A stretch of 10,742 nt of DNA from Candidatus Bathyarchaeota archaeon (lineage in GTDB: Archaea; Thermoproteota; Bathyarchaeia; 40CM-2-53-6): contig VBBV01000078.1 in the NCBI GenBank assembly GCA_005883695.1, positions 1 to 10,742 of the forward strand. Direction: 5' to 3'. Under the pieces are notes generated by a model that saw only the letters and a program-made list of their open reading frames with translations, searched no databases and was not told the origin of the DNA. Positions 1-5,480 of this stretch are shown in pieces (the first letter of the stretch is position 1; every line of letters starts with the position of its first letter). The translations under genes and the position numbers were made by a program.

Positions 1-370
1 TGAGCAGGTCGTAGATAGAGGCCTCTACATGGGGGCCGAGCGTTTCCTGTAACGATTTTCCAAAGCAGTATCCGAGGGTCTCGTAGAAAATTTCCGTTAA
101 AGGAGAGCGCAAAGCGTCTTCCTTGTCCAATGATACTACTCTTCGGCAAAGGAATACGGCTGTTGTAACTCGTCACTTCGAACTCATCAGATAGCGTGCC
201 ACTCGGAGCGGAGCCAGCTGTCCTCAGATCGTTAGGTAGGATAGCCACTGCAGATAGTTCCTTTCGAATTTCTGGCTCTCCAATATAAGATTGGAAAGGC
301 CTGTACATGGAGCTCGAAAGCTAGGTTACAAGCAGTTCATCTTTCAGCTACTGCCCCGGTAGGGCAAGAA
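1..370. other. Left-edge region without a convincing gene; possible gene tail
   Basis: Nothing here can be called with confidence. At the very edge, the plus frame beginning at base 2 reads EQVVDRGLYMGAERFL and then stops with TAA at 50-52. The same frame continues with protein-like text (RFSKAVSEGLVENFR) to a second TAA ending at 100. This could be the end of a gene that begins outside the window, or a remnant with a nonsense codon. A second short open stretch in another frame covers about 169-288. None of these has a start codon and ribosome-binding site that would support an independent gene. The last 90 nt contain the likely promoter and leader of the operon that starts at 371. Confidence 0.3.
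282..290 (+). promoter_or_regulatory. TATA-like box for the KaiC operon
   Basis: The sequence AATATAAGA is a good match to an archaeal TATA box in an otherwise mixed-composition stretch. Transcription would begin about 26 nt downstream, near 312-316, giving a leader of roughly 55 nt. A purine-rich GGTAGGG just before the ATG at 371 can serve as the ribosome-binding site. This is inferred from sequence alone. Confidence 0.4.
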
Positions 371-778
371 ATGATGCCAATGGCGATGCGAATCCGTGAC
401 TCTAGCTCGACCAACCCTCATGGTGATTTCGGATCAGTTCCGAGGTCCACGGATCCAGACCGAAGGTTCGCTGCGGAGAAAGCCTTCTCTTCTGTGCTCG
501 TAAGCACGGTCCGGGAGGCAGTCGGAAATGCTCTGGGCCATAATGTGCTGGAAATTCTCACCGCGAAAGGCTTGCTTGACGACGCAAGCAACTCGAAAGA
601 GTTTGATCGAAAATTACAATCGATATTCGGTAACGGAGCAGCGGTTCTTGAAAGAATCGTCGTCAAAGATCTCAACCGGAAACTCGGGATACCCTACAAC
701 TCGGAGGCGAGGCTTGACTACGAGAAATCCCTCGAAACCGCAAAGGAAGTCTGCTTCGTGGAGAGCAAGCTGAAATGA
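371..778 (+). CDS. Small helical protein resembling an archaeal output domain, first gene of KaiC operon
   Basis: This 135-residue soluble protein has no signal peptide or membrane span. Its first 35 residues are Ser/Arg-rich and probably disordered. The rest (about 36-130) is predicted to be mostly helical, with the pattern VREAVGNALGHNVLEIL, then FDRKLQSIFGNGAAVLERIV, then LNRKLGIPY. That layout is reminiscent of the small helical output domains (NitrOD5 type) that archaeal regulators carry; the resemblance is from memory and unchecked. The ATG at 371 follows GGTAGGG at a usual distance. In-frame ATGs at 374, 380 and 386 are alternatives. Its stop overlaps the next start by 4 nt (ATGA), so the two genes are probably translationally coupled. 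A role as partner or output of the KaiC-like ATPase is inferred from the operon only. Confidence 0.75.
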   Translation: MMPMAMRIRDSSSTNPHGDFGSVPRSTDPDRRFAAEKAFSSVLVSTVREAVGNALGHNVLEILTAKGLLDDASNSKEFDRKLQSIFGNGAAVLERIVVKDLNRKLGIPYNSEARLDYEKSLETAKEVCFVESKLK

Positions 779-1071
779 GCGGATCGGAAGTCTTGTCGAC
801 ACTGCTCGGATCCGAGATTAGAGGAGATCTTCTAGTCCTGTTTCACAAGAACCCGGGACTCATCGATACAGCTGACGGAGTCGCCCGTCGGATCGGGAGA
901 GCCACCGTGACGGTTATCTCTGATCTTAGGGAACTCCTGCAGTTGGGAATCCTCAAGCAGAAAAGGATTGGAAACTCTGACGTTGTATTCCTAGACCGAG
1001 CGAAAGACCGGGATCTTCTCGAGTCTGTTGCGAACCACCTGAAAACGGTAAGGATAAGTGGAGAGAAATGA
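775..1071 (+). CDS. Winged-helix DNA-binding protein
   Basis: This 98-residue protein has the length and layout of a single winged-helix domain of the ArsR/MarR-like kind common in archaea. After an opening helix (RGDLLVLFHKNPG), residues about 31-40 (DTADGVARRI) and 41-58 (RATVTVISDLRELLQLGI) form the helix-turn-helix, with the second as likely recognition helix. Residues about 59-73 (LKQKRIGNSDVVFLD) form the hairpin wing. A short closing helix follows. No effector domain or cysteine sensor is present, so it probably acts as a DNA-binding or protein-binding module whose signal comes from partners. It overlaps the upstream gene and the KaiC-like gene by 4 nt each (ATGA in both cases), implying coupled translation in near-equal amounts. 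The DNA target is unknown; autoregulation at the promoter near 282 is possible. Confidence 0.8.
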   Translation: MSGSEVLSTLLGSEIRGDLLVLFHKNPGLIDTADGVARRIGRATVTVISDLRELLQLGILKQKRIGNSDVVFLDRAKDRDLLESVANHLKTVRISGEK

Positions 1072-1664
1072 CTGCAGCACGTTCCAAGACCGGCGCTTCT
1101 GGGTTCGACCAACTATACCCCGGCAAAGCGGAGGAAGGTCTTCGGGTCAAGACTGGAATTGTCGAGCTTGACGAGATGCTCAGGGGAGGATTCATGCCGG
1201 GCGACGCCGTGATGCTTGCCGGAAGCGCTGGCACCGGAAAGACAACCCTCGCTCTCCAGTACCTTGTCAACGGAGTCAAGCTAGGCGAACCGGGGATCTA
1301 CGTGACCTTCGAAGAGCTACCGGACCAGATCTATAGAGATGCGAAGAATTTCGGGTGGGACCTGCGAAAGATGGAAGAGGCGGATAAGTTCCGTGTGATC
1401 TGCACCTCCCCAAGTCTCATGTTGGAGTCCGGCAGCGATAGCTTGCTAGATGATGTCCTTAGGGATGTTCAGCCTCGACGGCTTGTTGTCGACTCTCTCA
1501 GTCATCTGGAGATGTTTGTGAAGAAGGATGACATGAGAATGGAAGCCTACCGCGTGATAAGGTATCTGAAGACACGGGGAGTCAGCTCGGTGCTACTCTG
1601 GGAGTCGCCTCAGATAAGCGGAGCCTCGTTCAGCGTAACTGATGTTGGGTTGAGTTTCCTTTGA
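1068..1664 (+). CDS. KaiC-like RecA-superfamily ATPase, N-terminal part (truncated)
   Basis: This is the ATP-binding core of a single-domain archaeal KaiC-like protein. The Walker A motif is GSAGTGKTT at residues 52-60, paired acidic residues E82-E83 (VTFEE) match the KaiC catalytic glutamates, and Walker B is RRLVVDS at 137-143. The opening VKTGIVELDEMLRGG is typical of the family. Single-domain members are usually about 230-260 residues; this frame stops after 198, at VTDVGLSFL. The family normally continues there with a beta strand and hairpin (a VDGIVLL-like segment) before the KMRGS motif. Here KMRGS follows immediately, but in the next frame over (1661-1846). So about 20-25 core residues are missing and the frame is shifted by -1. 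The fragment may be non-functional, a decaying gene, or an assembly artefact. In archaea such proteins act in signalling, often beside winged-helix proteins as here. Confidence 0.85.
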   Translation: MTAARSKTGASGFDQLYPGKAEEGLRVKTGIVELDEMLRGGFMPGDAVMLAGSAGTGKTTLALQYLVNGVKLGEPGIYVTFEELPDQIYRDAKNFGWDLRKMEEADKFRVICTSPSLMLESGSDSLLDDVLRDVQPRRLVVDSLSHLEMFVKKDDMRMEAYRVIRYLKTRGVSSVLLWESPQISGASFSVTDVGLSFL

Positions 1665-1846
1665 AGATGCGGGGCAGTGACCATGACAAGAGGTTTAGGG
1701 AGTTCGAAATAACATCGTCAGGGATCAAGATAGAGTCAGCGTTCTCTAACTACGAAGGGATCATCAGCGGCTCGCCGAGAAAGGTAGCGTCGGAGAAGTT
1801 CATGGAAATGTTCCGCGGGGCCTCGGAGAAACAGAAGAAGGCGTAA
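1661..1846 (+). CDS. C-terminal fragment of the KaiC-like ATPase
   Basis: This 61-residue frame starts at a TTG that overlaps the stop of the N-terminal part (TTGA, 1661-1664). It contains the family's C-terminal signature: KMRGSDHDKRFREFEI, then SGIKIESAF, then EGIISGSP. In intact homologues this region completes the ATPase beta-sheet and contributes residues at the subunit interface. It carries no nucleotide-binding motif of its own, so it cannot act alone. Either it is the separated end of a broken gene, or it is produced by termination-reinitiation at the overlap and pairs with the N-terminal fragment. The last residues (EKFMEMFRGASEKQKKA) form a charged helix. The stop lies 5 nt before the start of the next gene. 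Confidence 0.65.
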   Translation: MKMRGSDHDKRFREFEITSSGIKIESAFSNYEGIISGSPRKVASEKFMEMFRGASEKQKKA

Positions 1847-1851
1847 CGTGA

Positions 1852-2106
1852 ATGCTTGACCCTGTTGTTTTACCGACGCTCTATTTCATCTCTGTTTTCC
1901 AGCTCATTCTGCAAGTAGGCGTGGTCTTCTATGCCTATCGAGTGACAAAGCTGACCGGGTCGTTTCGCGCATGGACACTGATAATCGTCGCCTTCACCAT
2001 TTTGACAGTCAGAAATGTCGTCTCTCTCTTCCTCTCGTTATCTCTGCCCGCTGATCAACTGGCTTCGCTGATAGACTCGGTTGGAGTGGTCTGTCAAACG
2101 ATTTGA
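1852..2106 (+). CDS. Small multi-span membrane protein, probably truncated
   Basis: This 84-residue hydrophobic protein shows a first membrane span at about residues 8-28 (TLYFISVFQLILQVGVVFYAY), a short polar loop (RVTKLTGSFRAW), a second span at about 42-62 (TLIIVAFTILTV onward), then the loop LPADQLASLIDSVG. It ends abruptly at VCQTI, where a further span would be expected from this layout. Small membrane proteins of this look occur beside KaiC-like genes in uncultivated archaea (from memory, unchecked), so a role as membrane partner or sensor is plausible. ACGTGA just before the ATG is a reasonable ribosome-binding site, and only 5 nt separate it from the KaiC fragment, so it belongs to the same operon. 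A coding-like tail in another frame (2091-2219) suggests a frameshift or small deletion. Confidence 0.6.
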   Translation: MLDPVVLPTLYFISVFQLILQVGVVFYAYRVTKLTGSFRAWTLIIVAFTILTVRNVVSLFLSLSLPADQLASLIDSVGVVCQTI

Positions 2107-2219
2107 AAACCAGTCCAAGACCCCCTAGAAAGACCGCTCCCACTCCAGACGCCGAAGCGGCCCAACGTTTCGTAGAACTGTTCAAGAAAGCTGTGAAAGG
2201 AACCAAATCCCCTTCGTAA
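2091..2219 (+). pseudogene. Possible out-of-frame C-terminal tail of the membrane protein
   Basis: The plus frame read from 2091 is open to a TAA at 2217-2219 and encodes a Pro/Lys-rich linker followed by AEAAQRFVELFKKAVKG, which looks like a cytoplasmic amphipathic tail. It has no start codon of its own. It sits directly behind the truncated membrane protein, shifted by -1, and ends 9 nt before a terminator-like hairpin. That makes it a candidate for the lost end of that gene. Being open over only 43 codons, it could also be chance. Confidence 0.3.
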
Positions 2220-2227
2220 GCCTTCGA

Positions 2228-2265
2228 CCAAGGCGTGGAGCCTTGGATAGAGATCTGGATTTTTC
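2228..2265 (+). terminator. Hairpin plus T-run ending the KaiC operon
   Basis: A perfect inverted repeat, CCAAGGC (2228-2234) and GCCTTGG (2240-2246), encloses the 5-nt loop GTGGA. A T-tract (ATTTTTC) follows about 13 nt later at 2259-2265. It lies between the plus-strand operon and the convergent gene ending at 2266, where a terminator is expected. Archaeal termination depends mainly on T-tracts, so the hairpin may be incidental or may protect the mRNA end. Confidence 0.5.
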
Positions 2266-2538
2266 TTACTTGGTTGTTTGATGCCTGATCTGAGCTAACT
2301 CTTTCTCGACCGCTACGATTCTCTTGGGACAATTGGGACAGAAAGAAGGAAGCATTGCATAGATGTTGGCGTTCAGCTGAAGAAAGGGCTGAATCATCTG
2401 GCTTACAGCCGCTGCTCCGGGGTCTGTTGGGAAGACTTTTGATCGCTGTTCCATGTCTTTCATCTTTTCCCCTACAACTGCCAGAACGGGGCATTCGCCT
2501 AGGCCGTAGACGCAGGAGTTGTCAGACTTGGGCTCCAA
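2266..2538 (-). CDS. Small four-cysteine protein of unknown function
   Basis: This 90-residue soluble protein has two cysteine pairs: C9 and C16 in CVYGLGECP, and C67 and C70 in FCPNCPKRI. The spacing, C-x6-C and C-x2-C, suits a zinc or iron-sulfur site, but which one cannot be told. The middle (about 41-64) is a predicted helix and the end (RIVAVEKELAQIRHQ) a charged helix. I do not recognise a named family. The only usable start is TTG at 2538, because an in-frame TGA lies three codons upstream and the next Met (residue 26) would lose the first cysteine pair. A TATA-like GTATTAAT on the minus strand near 2566-2573 would place transcription start just before this TTG. The gene is divergent from larC and convergent with the KaiC operon. 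Confidence 0.7.
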   Translation of the reverse strand: MEPKSDNSCVYGLGECPVLAVVGEKMKDMEQRSKVFPTDPGAAAVSQMIQPFLQLNANIYAMLPSFCPNCPKRIVAVEKELAQIRHQTTK

Positions 2539-2608
2539 AACTGATCATGATAATATCGAAATAGCTTGATTAATACTTGTGCCCACGCGAGCGGTTGGAC
2601 AGGTCAGC
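2539..2608. promoter_or_regulatory. Compact divergent promoter region
   Basis: Two AT-rich boxes lie between the four-cysteine gene and larC. ATAATATC (about 2550-2557) lies 26 nt before the GTG at 2579, as for a leaderless larC message. TTAATACTT (about 2570-2578) could instead serve the ATG at 2609. Its reverse strand (GTATTAAT) is placed to start a minus-strand message just before the TTG at 2538. The overlap implies that the two directions may compete or be co-regulated. Confidence 0.35.
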
Positions 2609-3856
2609 ATGAGAATTTCTGGAAGAGCGGTGATAATCGACGCCAGTTCTTCAGGAGCCTCCGGAGACAAATTCCTAGGCGCCCTCATCGACCTAGGTGG
2701 AAGTCCAAAGAGTTTGGATAAAGTAGCCAGGGTTGTGGAAGATAATCTTCTTGGGGCAAGTCATGTCCATGTCAAGACGGCAAGAGTAGAGAGAGGAGAG
2801 ATCAGCGCACAACTGATCGAAGTAAGGTCTGAAGAAAGAGTCTCGAAAAGAAAGGCGAGCGATCTCCAGTCATCTGCTGTGAAGTGCGCAAAAGAGTTGG
2901 ATCTCTCTGAGTGGGGAACTGCCTTTGTCAAATCTGTCTTGGATACACTATCCTCAGCTGAATCACGAGTCCACGGCCACTCCGTCAAAGAGGTCGAACT
3001 TCACGAGCTCGGGTCCGCTGATACTCTCGTGGACATAGTCGGTACCGCATACCTCGCGGATGAGCTCGAACTGTCGGGAGCGAGATGGTGGTGCGGTCCA
3101 ATTGGAGTCGGAACGGGAGTGACAGAGTTCTCTGGGCGAACCTATCCGAATCCGGCACCTGCTGTCGCAGAGATTCTAAGATCTCACAAGTTTCCCATGA
3201 AAACCAGCAACATCCAATTCGAACTGACCACGCCTACAGGCGCTGCAATCGCGGTAAATCTAGCGGATGGTAAGGCCGGAGAAAATCCAATAATTACGCC
3301 TCATAAGATCGGGTACGGCGCCGGAGCAAAGAATCTGGATGAAATAGCGAATATCCTCCGTCTTACGATCGGAGAGCTTTCTGGGACCGATCACGCTCAC
3401 GACGAGGTTGTTGTCCTAGAGACAAACTTGGACGATGTCTCGGGCGAAGTTATCGGACGGGCGGTCGAGAGGCTGATGGAAGCAGGAGCGAGAGACGTAT
3501 CCATCACTCCGGTCTTTATGAAGAAAAACCGGCCAGGACAATTAATCTCGGTAATAGCTGACAAGACAAAGAGCGAACATTTGGCTGAATTGCTGATGGA
3601 AGAGACAGGGACGCTTGGGGTGCGAGAAATGCCGGTTTCGAGACACATCAGCAGAAGGGCCAGCAGCACGATCACACTCGAAGTGGGAGGAAAGAAGTTC
3701 CAGGCTAGAGTGAAGAGCGCGCTTACAGCGACCGGTCATTCCCACGGCGGGAAGGTGGAGTACGAAGATCTTCGAAGAATATCCAACGAGACCGGATTAA
3801 GTATGAGAGAGCTTCAGCAAATCGTTAAGAACCGTACTATTACGCGCGACACCTGA
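2609..3856 (+). CDS. larC: LarC, nickel-pincer cofactor biosynthesis protein
   Basis: LarC is the CTP-dependent nickel insertase that puts nickel into the pyridinium dithio-carboxylate precursor made by LarB and LarE; the finished cofactor serves lactate racemase and other LarA-type isomerases. The family (DUF111/TIGR00299) is clear throughout: DASSSGASGDKFLGALIDLG near the start, HGHSVKEVELHELGSADT at 122-139, YPNPAPAVAEIL from 179, TPTGAAIAVNLA, GYGAGAKNL, LETNLDDVSGE from 270, ITPVFMKKNRPGQL, then GTLGVRE. Both the LarC1 and LarC2 regions lie in one uninterrupted frame, unlike Lactiplantibacillus plantarum, which needs a programmed frameshift. I chose the ATG at 2609 (415 residues) because it sits just before the conserved start; a GTG at 2579 adds 10 residues and is supported by a well-spaced TATA-like box. 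LarA, LarB and LarE are not in the window. The next gene begins within 20 nt. Confidence 0.93.
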   Translation: MRISGRAVIIDASSSGASGDKFLGALIDLGGSPKSLDKVARVVEDNLLGASHVHVKTARVERGEISAQLIEVRSEERVSKRKASDLQSSAVKCAKELDLSEWGTAFVKSVLDTLSSAESRVHGHSVKEVELHELGSADTLVDIVGTAYLADELELSGARWWCGPIGVGTGVTEFSGRTYPNPAPAVAEILRSHKFPMKTSNIQFELTTPTGAAIAVNLADGKAGENPIITPHKIGYGAGAKNLDEIANILRLTIGELSGTDHAHDEVVVLETNLDDVSGEVIGRAVERLMEAGARDVSITPVFMKKNRPGQLISVIADKTKSEHLAELLMEETGTLGVREMPVSRHISRRASSTITLEVGGKKFQARVKSALTATGHSHGGKVEYEDLRRISNETGLSMRELQQIVKNRTITRDT

Positions 3857-3874
3857 CTTCCTGTGATTGGAAGA

Positions 3875-4657
3875 ATGCAGGTTCGCAAGACCAGATTCGA
3901 CACAAAACGGATAACCCTGACGGCATCATTGGCCGCACTCTACATAATTCCGCGGACCATACCGCTTGATAGGCTCATAGGGATATCCGGGGCCATCACA
4001 TTCAGCGGAATCATAACGCCCGTCTTGGGTGTCTTCCTCGCTCCATCCTACGGAATACTCGCGGTTTTCTTGGGAACAATGATTGCTGCCTTCATTCCTG
4101 GATCGGCTGGAACTCTGAAATTCGGCGGACTCGATTTTCTCGGTGGAGCACTGAACGTAGCGCTGATCAGTCTTCTCATCCGTGGTCGTAGGACTGAGGC
4201 GACCCTAATGTACGTCGCTACGTTGGGACTCTTCGTCATCAATCCCAATACTGAGATCTTTGTTGGGACAAGCCTTCCAAACTTGGTTCCTCCGTTCCAG
4301 TGGCTTCGTCTTCCCAGTCCGCCTGTTCCATATCTCTGGCTTCATCTGGTCGCGCTCGGGGTTCTGGTGTCTCCCCTGACTCGAAACCTGCGAGATAGTT
4401 TCGTCTTTGGAGCGCGTAGAGATTTGGCCAAGGCCGTGTTTGTTGTTGCATTCATTGGAACGATGATCGAACACGTCACGGGAGGAATTCTTTTTGCTAG
4501 TATCGTTGGAGCAGGTGCGCTGGGTTTTTGGCCAGCCATATTCCTGGTTTATCCATTCGAACGAGCGATCATCGTACTCGGAGCAGTGCTAGTTTGCACT
4601 CCGCTGTTGATCGCGAGTCGCGATCTCATCGCGAGATATCCTTTGCAGGAAACCTAG
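3875..4657 (+). CDS. Membrane protein resembling an ECF-transporter S component
   Basis: This protein of about 260 residues has roughly eight hydrophobic segments. The first half resembles substrate-binding S components of energy-coupling-factor vitamin or metal importers: a positively charged start (KTRFDTKR), ITLTASLAALYII, GAITFSGIITPVLGVFLAP, GILAVFLGTMIAAFIPG, then a loop with FGGLDFLGGALNVALISLLI. S components are usually about 180-220 residues, so the extra C-terminal spans (about 185-250) are unusual. No ATPase (EcfA) or EcfT gene is nearby, so it would have to share a module encoded elsewhere, as group II ECF systems do. It begins within 20 nt of the larC stop, making a two-gene operon likely; nickel or a nicotinate-type precursor is a tempting substrate but this is inference. 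Starts: ATG 3875 chosen, GTG 3863 possible. Confidence 0.7.
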   Translation: MQVRKTRFDTKRITLTASLAALYIIPRTIPLDRLIGISGAITFSGIITPVLGVFLAPSYGILAVFLGTMIAAFIPGSAGTLKFGGLDFLGGALNVALISLLIRGRRTEATLMYVATLGLFVINPNTEIFVGTSLPNLVPPFQWLRLPSPPVPYLWLHLVALGVLVSPLTRNLRDSFVFGARRDLAKAVFVVAFIGTMIEHVTGGILFASIVGAGALGFWPAIFLVYPFERAIIVLGAVLVCTPLLIASRDLIARYPLQET

Positions 4658-4667
4658 ATACTAGTAT
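4658..4667. repeat. 10-bp perfect palindrome between convergent genes
   Basis: ATACTAGTAT is its own reverse complement and begins directly after the TAG stop of the transporter gene. CTAG, usually a rare tetranucleotide, occurs three times between 4654 and 4675. It may be a protein-binding site or a chance palindrome. No T-rich terminator is obvious beside it. Confidence 0.3.
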
Positions 4668-4687
4668 GAGACTAGCGAGGCAAGAGG

Positions 4688-5071
4688 TCAGGACGCCAGG
4701 ATTTCCTTCTTCGGCTCTCTCTTGGCTCTTTTTCTGCCTCTCGGAGGAGAGGCTAGCGCGGTTTTGTGAGCATTAGCCTTCTGTGACTTCAGTGCTTCCT
4801 GCTTGACAAGCTCGGAGAATTTGTCTGCGCCTGTTGCGATCGATGCGAGGGCCAGACTCGTGGTTTTGGCCGCGACGGTTCCGAAGGCAGCTGCCAGTTT
4901 TAGTCCTGAAGCGAATGCGGCAAGAGCGAGATCCTCTGCGGCCTTGATAGAATCTTTGGAGGGCGAGCTTTCTCGGTTGCCCTGAGAATCGCTATTTGAT
5001 CTTGTTCTTGTCGCGACCTTGCGAGACTTCCTCCGGGGCAACAGATGGTCGCAAGGGTCCTTGAGTTTCAT
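4688..5071 (-). CDS. Ala-rich helical protein with basic ends, unknown function
   Basis: This protein of 127 residues or slightly fewer has three parts. The N-terminal third is basic and Ser-rich (PRRKSRKVATRTRS). The middle (about 43-92) is a long Ala-rich amphipathic helical stretch (AAEDLALAAFASGLKLAAAF, then SLALASIATGADKFSELV). The C-terminus is strongly basic, PPRGRKRAKREPKK, reminiscent of an AT-hook or histone-tail type nucleic-acid binding segment. The middle resembles phasins or chromosomal-protein linkers in composition only, so no family is claimed. The ATG at 5071 lies only 2 nt from a TATA-like box; if that box is used, the message would start near 5050 and the TTG at 5041 (codon 11) would be the real start. 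The gene is convergent with the larC operon, and the zinc-finger gene lies upstream on the same strand. Confidence 0.6.
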   Translation of the reverse strand: MKLKDPCDHLLPRRKSRKVATRTRSNSDSQGNRESSPSKDSIKAAEDLALAAFASGLKLAAAFGTVAAKTTSLALASIATGADKFSELVKQEALKSQKANAHKTALASPPRGRKRAKREPKKEILAS

Positions 5072-5072
5072 T

Positions 5073-5082
5073 CTTATTTAAG
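5073..5082 (-). promoter_or_regulatory. TATA-like box upstream of the Ala-rich gene
   Basis: On the minus strand the sequence reads CTTAAATAAG, a near-palindromic TATA-like box in a GC-richer surrounding. An archaeal start site would fall about 26 nt downstream, near 5050, which is inside the longest reading of the gene and argues for the shorter TTG start at 5041. Confidence 0.4.
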
Positions 5083-5190
5083 ATGGGGAGCGGTCGGCTG
5101 AGTTCCACGGCTCTCCAACCCCTCCACTTGACCAGCCTCCCAAGCGTCAGGATTCAGCATTACATCCTAAGCACGGTTCTCTTCCCAAGT

Positions 5191-5349
5191 CTATTCTGCT
5201 TTAGGCTTGTTTTCCTTCTTCGTCCGCGAAAATAGATGTGATAATCGATAAGCCTTCGGATGTACTTGTCGGTTGTGTTCGTCCCGTTCCTCAGAAGAAT
5301 TGAAGGTCTCGCCACACAATCTGCACTTGAATTTCTTCTCTTGCAACAT
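5191..5349 (-). CDS. Very small C2H2 zinc-finger protein
   Basis: This 52-residue protein carries one classical C2H2 finger: FKCRLCGETF followed by NSSEERDEHNRQVH, with C9, C12, H25 and H30 (C-x2-C-x12-H-x4-H). The finger takes up residues 7-30. The rest is a basic tail (AYRLSHLFSRTKKENKPK) that could help contact nucleic acid. Tiny single-finger proteins are common in archaea and are thought to bind DNA, RNA or protein partners; the target here is unknown. The ATG at 5349 is preceded by GAGGGT, and a TATA-like stretch lies 26 nt upstream, which fits a leaderless message. The frame is open for about 14 further codons upstream without any start codon. It is about 120 nt upstream of the Ala-rich gene on the same strand. 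No competing gene overlaps it convincingly. Confidence 0.8.
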   Translation of the reverse strand: MLQEKKFKCRLCGETFNSSEERDEHNRQVHPKAYRLSHLFSRTKKENKPKAE

Positions 5350-5370
5350 ACCCTCGTGTATGTCCTTTCT

Positions 5371-5380
5371 AATTCTTAAG
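5371..5380 (-). promoter_or_regulatory. TATA-like box for the zinc-finger gene
   Basis: On the minus strand CTTAAGAATT, extending to TTAAGAATTAG, is centred about 26 nt before the ATG at 5349. That is the expected distance for an archaeal leaderless transcript. The match to the TATA consensus is moderate. Confidence 0.35.
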
Positions 5381-5437
5381 AGTTCTTGGGCCTGTCACCT
5401 TTTCACCGTACTGTGTCTGGCCTCGGCACGCAGGAGT

Positions 5438-5446
5438 CGTTATATC
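5438..5446 (+). promoter_or_regulatory. TATA-like box for the VOC gene
   Basis: CGTTATATC lies about 38 nt before the ATG at 5481. It would start transcription near 5469, giving a leader of about 10 nt. It is the only AT-rich box between the zinc-finger gene and the VOC gene. Confidence 0.45.
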
Positions 5447-5480
5447 ACTCGGCGCCCAAAGTGGCGAGCGATCGAGAGTG

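Noticed and set aside
1656..1680. CTTTGA at the KaiC break resembling the +1 programmed frameshift site of prfB
   Set aside because: A +1 shift would enter a frame that meets TGA after five codons. The KaiC C-terminus lies in the -1 frame, no canonical -1 slippery heptamer is present, and residues are missing as well.
2009..2494. Minus-strand frame of 161 residues with a membrane-like segment
   Set aside because: It overlaps the four-cysteine gene on the same strand in another frame and the plus-strand membrane gene. The hydrophobic piece is the complement of a Pro/Lys-rich plus-strand stretch.
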